Part shown: positions 8,219 through 16,154 of the stretch, piece by piece
Position numbering within the stretch: position 1 is the stretch's first letter
Layout: the number at the start of each line of letters is the position of its first letter
From: Chitinophaga varians
Lineage (GTDB): Bacteria > Bacteroidota > Bacteroidia > Chitinophagales > Chitinophagaceae
NCBI RefSeq assembly: GCF_014529945.1
Contig: NZ_JACVFB010000004.1
Span: 62,001 to 126,000 of the forward strand
Length of the DNA: 64,000 bases
Direction of reading: 5' to 3'
The notes under the pieces: generated by a model
What the model was told of the DNA's origin: nothing
Database searches by the model: none
Seen by the model: only the letters and a program-made list of their open reading frames with translations
Position numbers and translations under genes: made by a program

Positions 8219-8253
8219 CATACAACAGCCTGCTTTATGCAGGCTGTTGTATA
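8219..8253 (+). terminator. Terminator hairpin after the small membrane-protein gene
   Basis: The stem ATACAACAGCCTGC / GCAGGCTGTTGTAT has a loop of about 5 nt. It lies upstream of the next ATG, and this decides the start of the following gene: an earlier in-frame ATG at 8214 would place the hairpin inside the coding region. Confidence 0.75.
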
Positions 8254-8270
8254 TAAGTTTATCATTAGCT

Positions 8271-8960
8271 ATGGACGGAAAATCTATTTACCCGTTTCTT
8301 TGGGTACTACTCACTGTGATGCTGCTCTTTTGGTGGATGTTCCGGAAGAAAAGAAGACGAAGCGACGCGTATCAAAAACAGGATGCAGAAAAATCCAACA
8401 GGGAATGGCAACAGGAAATAGAGGCGGATAAAGAAAGAGTCACCAAAGAAGACATCCGGGCATTATTGATACACCTGAATTTGCCGGGCAACGTCATGGA
8501 GTTATTCGATGAAACCTGCCATGATGCCGTCATGCAACAGCACCGGCTTGATAAGGATTATACGTATCCATACAGTATTCTCGATCTGAAGAAATACCAA
8601 CAGGATTCGTATAACATTGACCGTTACAAACCCGTTTTAGCTTACGCGCATGCCACCATTTTTGCCTACGATACACAGCTGGGAGGTTTCATTACCTACG
8701 ACATAGAAAGCAACGTGGAAGCAGACAGCGAGTGCCTGACCTGGGACGGTGTTTTTTGCCGGGAAATTTTGAGATGGTGGGAATATGAAATACCCGACGA
8801 TGATATTCTTCATATCGGAGCCTATTTTGGCCTGAAACACACTCAACAGGTGCTGGAAAGTATTGTGGCATCAACAGACGGGAAAGGGTTTTCGGATGCC
8901 GAAGAACGAAGCCGGTGGCAAAAGGATATTTTAACGCAAATAAATGGGGTGGTTAAATAA
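8271..8960 (+). CDS. Membrane-anchored protein of unknown function
   Basis: A 229-residue protein starting at the ATG at 8271 (MDGKSIYPFLWVLLTVMLLFWWMF). One N-terminal transmembrane helix (about 6-25) is followed by a strongly basic RKKRRRS stretch, so the rest should be cytoplasmic. The soluble part is acidic and Tyr/Trp-rich, with ...ILDLKKYQQDSYNIDRYKP and LGGFITYDIES blocks. I do not recognise the family. It is convergent with the ATP-grasp-like gene, 16 bp apart. Confidence 0.65.
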   Translation: MDGKSIYPFLWVLLTVMLLFWWMFRKKRRRSDAYQKQDAEKSNREWQQEIEADKERVTKEDIRALLIHLNLPGNVMELFDETCHDAVMQQHRLDKDYTYPYSILDLKKYQQDSYNIDRYKPVLAYAHATIFAYDTQLGGFITYDIESNVEADSECLTWDGVFCREILRWWEYEIPDDDILHIGAYFGLKHTQQVLESIVASTDGKGFSDAEERSRWQKDILTQINGVVK

Positions 8961-8976
8961 ATCTCCAATAAAAACC

Positions 8977-10176
8977 CTACGGCGCAAACTCAAAAAAACA
9001 GCAACTGCCGCCCACCCAGGTGTCAGTACTGTTAAAACCTACTCCGATCATCTTCCCCTTACTGATTCTTGACAGATTATGCACTAAAACCGGCCGTGGA
9101 GAGCTGTCTGGCCAGATGTACATCATCCTGATTTCACAGATAGCCGGACCGGTAGGCGTTTGTATGGCCGGTGCGTATTTCACTTTGTGTTGCAGTATCC
9201 AGTTCTCCGGATCTTTGATATTGTCGATGTCTTCCTGGGTAACATCTATTACCACGCCCTGGCCCGCAAACGAAAACAGTGGCTTCAGCACATAATTTTC
9301 CAGATCAGTAGGGAGCACCGGCAATTCATGCAGGAACCAGCTTTTAGGCACGAATTCACTGTGTATAAAAGGCATGGTGTATTTGCTGATCCGGTAAAAC
9401 CAGTTGGGATGCGTGATCCATTCCACATCGAGGTCCTGGAACAGATTCACATGTGGTTCCAGATGACCGGCCTGCTTTTGCAGGTCATCGAAAATGATTC
9501 GGTTATAGATGCGCTGGATGGGCGTTTTAACGCCATCACGCATGTAGAAAAGTTTTTTGCCTTCCTGTATCAGTTTAGTGAGGCATACCGTGCGGATGCC
9601 GATATATTTTTCGGTGCTGTAAAAATCGATGCGTGTTTTTTGTTCCTCCGGTTTTATTTCCAGCAGCACTACTTCTTCCGGCGGCAGATGGCCAACGATC
9701 ATTTCCCGAAGCAGCTGATAGTAGGCTTTTTCATCGATGCCGTTGAAAAAGTTGTTCAGCTGTTCCGGAATAGGGAAGTGGTTTTTAAACTGGCGGGCCA
9801 TCACATCCTGAAAGGCGTACATGGTGGGAAAGCCCTGCAGCTCGATGAGCTGTGGTGTATAAGCGCCTGCTTCATCGCGGCATACGGCAAAGTCTATTAC
9901 AATAAAGTGCGGATGTTCATTTTCATGCGGCACTTTCAGGTCGGCCGGGATAGCGTCCTGTGTGATCGTTTTAAAGTCAGGCCGCAGGATCACGTTGACA
10001 ATCTCTTCACAGGCCTGTATCAACTTGCTGGTCAGGTCGGCGGGTACAAACACCGGTGTTTCTGCCACTCGGAAAGCGGGCGCAATGCCGGCATCCTGCG
10101 CAATACCTTCCAGGAAAGCCTGGTAGCGGTCGTCTGTAAACTGTTGATTATATGCCTTTCTGACTTCGGGTATCAT
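8977..10176 (-). CDS. Unassigned ATP-grasp-like ligase (possibly circularly permuted)
   Basis: A 399-residue soluble protein, last gene of the run GCS2 ligase - amidotransferase - this gene (18 bp after the amidotransferase). The block NYVLKPLFSFAGQGVVIDV (Lys298 and Gly-rich loop) resembles the ATP-binding lysine plus flexible loop of ATP-grasp enzymes. An acidic block of the metal-binding type, VIDFAVC....PQLIELQGFPTMY (Asp95, Glu112), lies before it rather than after it. This reversed order is what a circularly permuted ATP-grasp, such as glutathionylspermidine-synthase-like proteins, would show. A further conserved-looking CEIRMMYIWPD follows. The fold and permutation are inference; the substrate is unknown, probably a carboxylate joined to an amine. 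Confidence 0.6.
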   Translation of the reverse strand: MIPEVRKAYNQQFTDDRYQAFLEGIAQDAGIAPAFRVAETPVFVPADLTSKLIQACEEIVNVILRPDFKTITQDAIPADLKVPHENEHPHFIVIDFAVCRDEAGAYTPQLIELQGFPTMYAFQDVMARQFKNHFPIPEQLNNFFNGIDEKAYYQLLREMIVGHLPPEEVVLLEIKPEEQKTRIDFYSTEKYIGIRTVCLTKLIQEGKKLFYMRDGVKTPIQRIYNRIIFDDLQKQAGHLEPHVNLFQDLDVEWITHPNWFYRISKYTMPFIHSEFVPKSWFLHELPVLPTDLENYVLKPLFSFAGQGVVIDVTQEDIDNIKDPENWILQHKVKYAPAIQTPTGPAICEIRMMYIWPDSSPRPVLVHNLSRISKGKMIGVGFNSTDTWVGGSCCFFEFAP

Positions 10177-10194
10177 AATATTGGAATAAACGGA

Positions 10195-11091
10195 TTAGAA
10201 AAAGGTGTTTTCATCATCGTTGTGGGCAGGAACGCCATCCAGATGCTCAATGGCAGCCAGCCTGTCGGTCAATTGCCCGTAAACGGCGTAGTCAAGGAAT
10301 GCCGTGATCAGCCGGTCGTGTGTCAGCATAATTTTATCCGGATCGGTGAGTTGCTCCAGCATGCTGTTGTATTTTTCGATACCGTGATGGTCCACCACTT
10401 GTTTTTTCTTTTCTTCCTGACGGAGGTACATATGCATACCATCGGCATCGGCTTCGGGATGGAACTGGGTGCCGATGAAGTGATCATTGAAGCGGATGGC
10501 CATCGTGGCGCGTTCCAGCGGCACATGTGGCCTTTCTTTTTCCAGTGCCAGCACCTGGCCGCCCATGGCATACAACCGTTCATGGTTCAGTTCAATCACT
10601 TGCCAGTTGCGGCTATCTACGATATAGAACGGATCAGGCAGTGCGGTAAATACCTTCTCTGTAAGGCCTGCGGCGGTTTTATGTACCGGGAAAACCCCAA
10701 AGGCCGGTGACTTACGTTTACATACGTTGCCGATCTGGTAATACCGGCACATGATCTGGTAGGAGTGGCAGATAAAAAAGGCTGGTTTCTTCTGTTCCTG
10801 CGTGCGATTCCATGCGAGGAGATCTTCTATCAGGGAAAAATATTTTTCTTCCCACACGCTGCCTTCGCTGTCTACCGGGCTGCCGGGGCCGCCGGTAGAG
10901 ATATAGATATCGTAGGAGGTATCGGGCACCTGTTGTTGCAGTCGGACTTCAAATTCATCGAATTGCAGGTCCAGTGCGTGCATCGCTGCATATTGCACCA
11001 GTATTTCCCGGATACAGCGCATTCCCTCATTGGCCACGCCCTCATACATATCCAGCACTGCTACTTTCCACTTGTTTTTGATTGGATGCAT
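10195..11091 (-). CDS. Class I glutamine amidotransferase-like protein
   Basis: A 298-residue protein with a class I (triad) amidotransferase fold: STGGPGSP (about 65-72, oxyanion strand), nucleophile Cys108 in FFICHSYQIM and the His211-x-Glu213 pair in GTQFHPEAD. The nucleophile elbow reads C-H-S where GuaA/TrpG types have C-x-G-H-Q, so it is a divergent subfamily. A C-terminal extension of about 80 residues follows the triad. It could release ammonia from glutamine, or cleave a gamma-glutamyl bond like related hydrolases. It sits between the GCS2 ligase (44 bp upstream) and the ATP-grasp-like gene (18 bp downstream), which suggests a joint pathway. Confidence 0.85.
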   Translation of the reverse strand: MHPIKNKWKVAVLDMYEGVANEGMRCIREILVQYAAMHALDLQFDEFEVRLQQQVPDTSYDIYISTGGPGSPVDSEGSVWEEKYFSLIEDLLAWNRTQEQKKPAFFICHSYQIMCRYYQIGNVCKRKSPAFGVFPVHKTAAGLTEKVFTALPDPFYIVDSRNWQVIELNHERLYAMGGQVLALEKERPHVPLERATMAIRFNDHFIGTQFHPEADADGMHMYLRQEEKKKQVVDHHGIEKYNSMLEQLTDPDKIMLTHDRLITAFLDYAVYGQLTDRLAAIEHLDGVPAHNDDENTFF

Positions 11092-11135
11092 ACTGCAAAA
11101 TTACGAATTACGTCCGGGTAATCATTCATTCCGGC

Positions 11136-12236
11136 TCAGCAGTTCTGTAGAAACTGGTGGTGAATGTAGTCAGTTACTGCTACGAGGTCTTTGGTTGCTT
11201 CATATACTTTCAGCTGTCTGTCAGCGCCGGTACCGTTTTCAAGGATATGGCCGGTAGCTCTGATCACATCGCGGCTGCCCAGATCGTCCACTACGTCGTC
11301 GATAAAATCCAGTAGTTCGTATATGAGTGACCGTGTGTTGACTTCTATCTCTTTACCAAAGTCGATAAGGTTACCATCAATACCATAGCGGGAAGCACGC
11401 CATTTGTTTTCATTGACGAGTGCGCGGTTATAGATAATGAAGTTCAGGTTCTGCATCCGCAGTTTGTAGATCTTGGCGCAGACAGCCTGAAAGAGCGCCG
11501 CCAGCGTGATGGTGTCATCTATCGTTAGCGGCACATCGCAGATACGAAATTCCACGGTATTGAAGAACGGATGCACCCGCAGGTCCCACCATACCTTTTT
11601 GGCGTTGTCGATACAATTCGTTTTGACCAGCAGTTTGATATAGTTGTCATATTCTTCAATGCTGGCAAAATAATCGGGGATGCCGGTACGGGGGAATTTA
11701 TCGAAGACCTTGGTACGGAAGGATTTAAAGCCGGTGTTACGACCTTCCCAGAAAGGAGAGTTGGTACTGAGCGCAAAAATATGCGGCAGAAAATAACGGA
11801 CGGAGTTAGCAATATGCAGGGCCATTTCCCGGTTTTCCATGCCTACATGCACATGCAGGCCGAAGATCAGGTTAGATCTGGCGGCGTCCTGCATTTCGTT
11901 GACAATCTCAAAATAACGGGGATGGTCAGTGATCATTTGTTTTTCCCACTTACTGAATGGGTGGGTACCAGAGGCGCCGATGCTGAAACCGAGGTCGCCG
12001 GCTATCTGGGTGATGGTACGGCGCAGCAGGGCTACATCTTCGCGTGCTTCCTCAATATTGGCGCATATCTGTGTGCCTACTTCCACTACCGCCTGATGAA
12101 ATTCAGCTTTTACCTGGTCACGGATCACTTTGTGGGCCTGCTCCACAATCTTTTGCTCATGGGACCGGAGCTCCCTTGTGGTGGGGTCCATCACCATGTA
12201 TTCTTCTTCTATACCCAGCGTAAACGCTTTGAACAT
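11136..12236 (-). CDS. Carboxylate-amine ligase, glutamate-cysteine ligase family 2 (YbdK-like)
   Basis: A 366-residue glutamine-synthetase-fold amidoligase. Seen: the GCS2 signature FTLGIEEEYMVMD at the N-terminus (Glu10-Glu12 metal/substrate ligands), GASGTHPF (88-94), FGLHVHVGM (His128, His130) and VEFRICDVPLTIDDT. The family makes gamma-glutamyl or other amide bonds from a carboxylate, an amine and ATP; E. coli YbdK has only weak glutamate-cysteine ligase activity, so the true substrates are open. First gene of a minus-strand run with the amidotransferase and the ATP-grasp-like gene. A T9SS-secreted protein gene with its own terminator lies upstream. A weak CGAAAATA box at about 12253 could be its -7 element. 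Confidence 0.92.
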   Translation of the reverse strand: MFKAFTLGIEEEYMVMDPTTRELRSHEQKIVEQAHKVIRDQVKAEFHQAVVEVGTQICANIEEAREDVALLRRTITQIAGDLGFSIGASGTHPFSKWEKQMITDHPRYFEIVNEMQDAARSNLIFGLHVHVGMENREMALHIANSVRYFLPHIFALSTNSPFWEGRNTGFKSFRTKVFDKFPRTGIPDYFASIEEYDNYIKLLVKTNCIDNAKKVWWDLRVHPFFNTVEFRICDVPLTIDDTITLAALFQAVCAKIYKLRMQNLNFIIYNRALVNENKWRASRYGIDGNLIDFGKEIEVNTRSLIYELLDFIDDVVDDLGSRDVIRATGHILENGTGADRQLKVYEATKDLVAVTDYIHHQFLQNC

Positions 12237-12330
12237 GATTAAAATTTTCCCGAAAATACGAATTACACATTATGAAATGTAGGTTGATGATTTATTAAGA
12301 AGATTGTTTTTGATCAGTCTGGTTGATAAA

Positions 12331-12363
12331 AACAAAAAAGAGCTGCCCAACAGAGCAGCTCTT
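12331..12363 (-). terminator. Rho-independent terminator of the T9SS-cargo gene
   Basis: The stem AAGAGCTGC / GCAGCTCTT (12338-12346 with 12355-12363) is followed on the minus strand by a T-run (plus-strand A-run 12331-12338). It separates the secreted-protein gene from the GCS2 gene, so these are different transcripts. Confidence 0.8.
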
Positions 12364-12386
12364 CCTATACCGGCCGGGCAAATAAA

Positions 12387-14129
12387 TTAGTGTTGAATAA
12401 TGAGATGTTTACTTTCCTGAAAATGTCCTTTTTTCAGCTGTAGAATGTAGTGACCGTCTTTTACGGCTTGTACATTCAGGTTGCCGGTGGTGGCATCACC
12501 CGGTAAACTCCACTCTTTTACCAGCTTATTGGTGTAAAAATCGTAGAGGCTCGCTTTCATAGGACCACTTTCTTTCTTCATAGCATCTGTCTGATGATTG
12601 ATCTGAACATTTATATGATTCGCTGCAGGGTTGGGAGACAGGGCCACATTAAAGGCCGCATTTTGCTGCATGCCCATAATGCTGCAGTCTTTCACCTCAA
12701 ATTCTGTTTCATACCACTCACTGGCGCAATTTAAAAAGGAGGGTCTGACCGTTGTCACGTACCATCCTGGTTTCAGTGCGTCGTAGTACATACCGCCTCC
12801 CTGTCCCATCAAAGACATTGTTTTGATTACCTGCATACTGGGCCACGACTTGATCACTCCATCATACACCGCTCCCAGTATGTTGTAGTCTGTCTCAATC
12901 GTCAGCACATTTCCGGCGGCATTGGAGCAGAGAAACCCGTCCTGGCCATTGGGATTGGTGAACAGCAGATTGGTAATCACGGGCATACCGACATTGAGCG
13001 TTTTGGAGATATTTTGTTGCTGACCGGCGCAGTTGGTAAATGTTGCGGTAAGATTTACTACACCTGAAGCAACTTTAGTCACAGTAACGCTGTTGCCGGC
13101 AGGGGCCAGCGTTACGTTTCCTGTGGGAGTGGCCGACCATTGAACGTTGCTGTTACACAGCCCGGGAGACAGGGTGTAGGTTTCAGGTCCGCTGCAGATC
13201 ATAGCGGTGCCATTTATGGTATATGCCGGTGTGCTTACAGTGATTGTATTGGGAATAGCGTTCTTCACTGTACCATTGATTGTCACCGCCACCTGGAATG
13301 GGAGCGGAGTGACACCACATACAGGGGCGAGCGTGAGGGTGTTGGTCGTTGTTTGTATTTCTGTCGGAACAGGAGCGCCATTATACGTCCAGCCCGAATT
13401 GGCCGGGAATGTCCATTTGTACCCGGTAGTCCCCTGATGATTAAACATATTACGTACTGTGAATGTCTGAGGGGTGGTAGCACCGCATGGAATGCTTGCT
13501 ATTTTCGGAAGAACCTCAAACGTAGGGTCCGGATTATCTTCTATAATCGTGATCTTTCTGATTATAATACTCTGTCCTGCGCCTCCCGAGGTCACCGGGA
13601 GGTGAGCAATATTCAGCAACGGAAGTCCTCCGGCAATAGTGCCGTAGGTGAATGTATAATCCTGAAAGATATCGCTGGCAACGTTATTTATTTTTACCAG
13701 GTTATTATTCAGGGTGACGTCAATTGGTTTCGGTCCGGTACATGACGCATCTTCGCCCCCATACCCGTTGTTGGGATATACACGCAATTGGCCCCCCGGT
13801 CCAGCCGCGGTGATGACGATTTTATATTTGTAAAACTGTTTGAAGCTGAAATTAATCCGGTATTCCGTACCGTAAAATGTTGAAAGGTTGGCGTCGTAAA
13901 AGGCGTATAGGCCAATGCCTTTGTCTATGGAACTGAATGTCGGCTTGCCGAGGACCGTGGTATGCAACATGGTATGGGTAAAATCTGTTCCATAGCCATA
14001 TTTTACCTCGACTCCGTTGGCGAATACATTACATTTATCGCTGGAGAATAGACTATAATCAATAATGTACTGTGCTGAAGCAATACCACTACATAAAAGT
14101 AGCAGGAGAAATAAAACAGGTTTTTTCAT
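12387..14129 (-). CDS. Secreted protein with T9SS type A C-terminal sorting domain
   Basis: A 580-residue exported protein. The signal peptide MKKPVLFLLLLLCSGIASAQ is read from the ATG at 14129; an ATG at 14144 (MNLNIMKK) is the alternative. The N-terminal part looks like a beta-sandwich (YRINFSFKQFYKYKIVITAAG). The middle has Cys-containing Ig/PKD-like repeats (IMICSGPETYTLSPGLCNSNVQWSATP). The last about 85 residues (SPNPAANHINVQI ... DGHYILQLKKG ... KHLIIQH) are a type A T9SS sorting domain, so it should cross the outer membrane by T9SS and be released or attached. The cargo function is not recognisable. It splits the amidoligase genes, and its own terminator suggests independence. Confidence 0.88.
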   Translation of the reverse strand: MKKPVLFLLLLLCSGIASAQYIIDYSLFSSDKCNVFANGVEVKYGYGTDFTHTMLHTTVLGKPTFSSIDKGIGLYAFYDANLSTFYGTEYRINFSFKQFYKYKIVITAAGPGGQLRVYPNNGYGGEDASCTGPKPIDVTLNNNLVKINNVASDIFQDYTFTYGTIAGGLPLLNIAHLPVTSGGAGQSIIIRKITIIEDNPDPTFEVLPKIASIPCGATTPQTFTVRNMFNHQGTTGYKWTFPANSGWTYNGAPVPTEIQTTTNTLTLAPVCGVTPLPFQVAVTINGTVKNAIPNTITVSTPAYTINGTAMICSGPETYTLSPGLCNSNVQWSATPTGNVTLAPAGNSVTVTKVASGVVNLTATFTNCAGQQQNISKTLNVGMPVITNLLFTNPNGQDGFLCSNAAGNVLTIETDYNILGAVYDGVIKSWPSMQVIKTMSLMGQGGGMYYDALKPGWYVTTVRPSFLNCASEWYETEFEVKDCSIMGMQQNAAFNVALSPNPAANHINVQINHQTDAMKKESGPMKASLYDFYTNKLVKEWSLPGDATTGNLNVQAVKDGHYILQLKKGHFQESKHLIIQH

Positions 14130-14299
14130 GATGTTTAGGTTCATAGGTAAAAATATAGGTGTGCCGGTATATGGTGCATATGATGACAATGGTTACTACG
14201 TCTTCAACGGTCGGGCATCTTCAGGGATCATCTGAAAGATAATAAATATTATTAATATTATCTTGTCATTTTACAGGCAGGATAACTTGGGGAAATGGG

Positions 14300-15385
14300 T
14301 TACTCGTTTCCCTTTGCTTTTCGTTTAGGGGTAGAGGTAGGTGTTTTGCTGTTTTTTTTGGCGGCTGTTTTTTTGGCAGCGGCTTTCTTCTCTTTTATGG
14401 CTTTCTCTTTTACGGGTGTTGCTTTGGCCGTTTTCGTGGTGGCCGCTTTTTTGCCGGTGTCCCGGACAAACCGGCCCCAGGTAAGATTGTCTTTCCCCGG
14501 TCTTTGTGCGATGGCCCGCTCAATGGCGTAACGGGCGGAGGTTTCCACCACCCATTCAAAGTGTTCCTCTCCGATGGCATTGATGTCCGCGTCTGGTGCG
14601 GGGTTGCAGAAATCGATCGCATAGGGGACTTCTCCTCTGACGGCTATTTCCACGGTATTGAAGTCGTAGCCCAGGTATTGATTGAGTGCGATCACCTGTT
14701 CCGTGATCTGTTGCATTAGCGCATCGCTGCCTTTAAAGTCGGACTGGTAGCGCTGATGGGGCGCGTTTTTCGGATTATAGGCCATTATCCGCACCTGGTT
14801 GCCGCCGATACAGAAGCAGCGGTAGTATTGTGTAAAGTCTATCTCTTCCTGGAGCATCATTACCAGTTGACCGGTTTCTCCATGCTGCCGGAAAAAATCC
14901 TCTTTGTCTTCCACATGGTACACGTGTTTCCAGCCGCCGCCGGCGAAGGGTTTCATGTATGCCGGAAATCCGATATAGTCGAAGATGGTGTTCCAGTCGA
15001 ACGGATAGATAAGGTTTCTGAACGATTTATCGGTGGTATTGTCCGGCAGTGAATAGGAGGGCAGCAGCACGGTGCGGGGCACGGTAACGCCTATCTTTTG
15101 TGCCAGGGCGTTGTTAAAGAACTTATCGTCTGCGCTCCACCAGAAGGGGTTGTTGATGACGGCGCAGCCGGCGGTGGCGGCATTTTTCAGGAAGGCGCGG
15201 TAGAAAGGCACATCCTGGGAGATACGGTCTACGATGACGGCATATCCGCTGTCGGCGCCCTGCAGCACTTTATCGATCGTTACAAACTCCGCGAAGATGC
15301 CGGGAGGATTGATGCGGTTAACGCGGTCTACGAACGCTTGCGGGAACGAGTTTTCCTGTCCGAATAAAATGCCGATCTTTTTCAT
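14300..15385 (-). CDS. RimK-like ATP-grasp ligase with a lysine/alanine-rich tail
   Basis: The 361-residue protein starts at the ATG at 15385 (MKKIGILFGQENSFPQAFV); the longer frame upstream is a shadow of the esterase gene. The domain order is normal for ATP-grasp: N-terminal alpha/beta region, Lys145 in AYMKPFAGGGWKHV, then the metal-binding VEIAVRGEVPYAIDFCNPAPD (Glu246, Asp258, Asn261). The family joins a carboxylate to an amine using ATP. After about residue 309 comes a disordered, strongly basic tail (17 Lys and 1 Arg in about 51 residues, KKAAAKKTAAKK type) resembling histone H1 or Hc1 tails and unusual for such enzymes. It starts 4 nt after the esterase stop, so the two are translationally coupled. 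The substrate is unknown. Confidence 0.85.
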   Translation of the reverse strand: MKKIGILFGQENSFPQAFVDRVNRINPPGIFAEFVTIDKVLQGADSGYAVIVDRISQDVPFYRAFLKNAATAGCAVINNPFWWSADDKFFNNALAQKIGVTVPRTVLLPSYSLPDNTTDKSFRNLIYPFDWNTIFDYIGFPAYMKPFAGGGWKHVYHVEDKEDFFRQHGETGQLVMMLQEEIDFTQYYRCFCIGGNQVRIMAYNPKNAPHQRYQSDFKGSDALMQQITEQVIALNQYLGYDFNTVEIAVRGEVPYAIDFCNPAPDADINAIGEEHFEWVVETSARYAIERAIAQRPGKDNLTWGRFVRDTGKKAATTKTAKATPVKEKAIKEKKAAAKKTAAKKNSKTPTSTPKRKAKGNE

Positions 15386-15389
15386 ATGT

Positions 15390-16097
15390 TTACTTGATGA
15401 GTGACAGATAGTGTGGCAACATTTCGCGCCATACGGGCCAGTCGTGCAGGGTATGCGGCCGGATGTCGAGCCAGTGCGTAATATTTTTTGCGGCCAGCAG
15501 CTGCGAAAATTGTTCATTCTGCGGGCGGGCGACGTCGGTTTCCGCGGCGCCGAGCACAATGCCCATCCGCCACAGATCAGGGTCCTGATTGTCCGGCATA
15601 AAGTCGGCCGGATTGTGGTAATACACCTGATCGTCGTAATAGCCGTCCATCCTGGATTTAATATCGAAGATACCGCTGAGGCTGAAAAGATAGGATACCC
15701 GGCCGGGATAGCGGAACGCGAAATTAGCTGCGTGATAACCGCCAAAGCTGCATCCGGCGGCTACAATCCGCTGCCGGCCTGTCTCTGCTTCTATGCGCGG
15801 CAACACTTCCTCCACCAGCATTTTATCATAACAGGTATGATTATACGCCCGGTACTGGGGAGCGATGCTCTTATTGTACCAACTGGCAGCATCAATACTA
15901 TCGGGGCAATACACTTTGACGCGTCCTTCATCAATAAACCATTTGATAGCGTCTATCAGGCCACGGTCTTTGCTTTCATAGTAGCGGCCCATGGAAGTCG
16001 GGAAGAGTAGTAACGGGTATCCGCTGTCACCGAATACCAGCATCTCAAATTCCTTTCCCAGGTTGGGCGAATGCCATTTATAGTAGTTTTCAGTCAT
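15390..16097 (-). CDS. Alpha/beta-hydrolase, esterase-D-like
   Basis: A 235-residue soluble esterase-family protein without a signal peptide. Seen: the nucleophile elbow GCSFGG (Ser117), HTLHDWPVW with His219 as the probable catalytic His, and GAAETDV (Asp188) as the likely acid. The family includes esterase D, enterochelin-type esterases and acyl/peptidyl hydrolases. It is the first gene of a two-gene unit with the ATP-grasp ligase and is divergent from a second alpha/beta-hydrolase 57 bp away. An esterase beside amidoligases would fit trimming or releasing a conjugated product, but this is inference. Confidence 0.87.
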   Translation of the reverse strand: MTENYYKWHSPNLGKEFEMLVFGDSGYPLLLFPTSMGRYYESKDRGLIDAIKWFIDEGRVKVYCPDSIDAASWYNKSIAPQYRAYNHTCYDKMLVEEVLPRIEAETGRQRIVAAGCSFGGYHAANFAFRYPGRVSYLFSLSGIFDIKSRMDGYYDDQVYYHNPADFMPDNQDPDLWRMGIVLGAAETDVARPQNEQFSQLLAAKNITHWLDIRPHTLHDWPVWREMLPHYLSLIK

Positions 16098-16154
16098 GGG
16101 AAAGTGTTTAGTTAAATTTAAAAAAGATTATTGGTTTATCGGTAAATTGTTGGA

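Noticed and set aside
15386..15745. N-terminal extension of the RimK-like ligase to 481 residues
   Set aside because: It overlaps the esterase coding region in another frame. The ATG at 15385 gives a natural ATP-grasp start 4 nt after the esterase stop.
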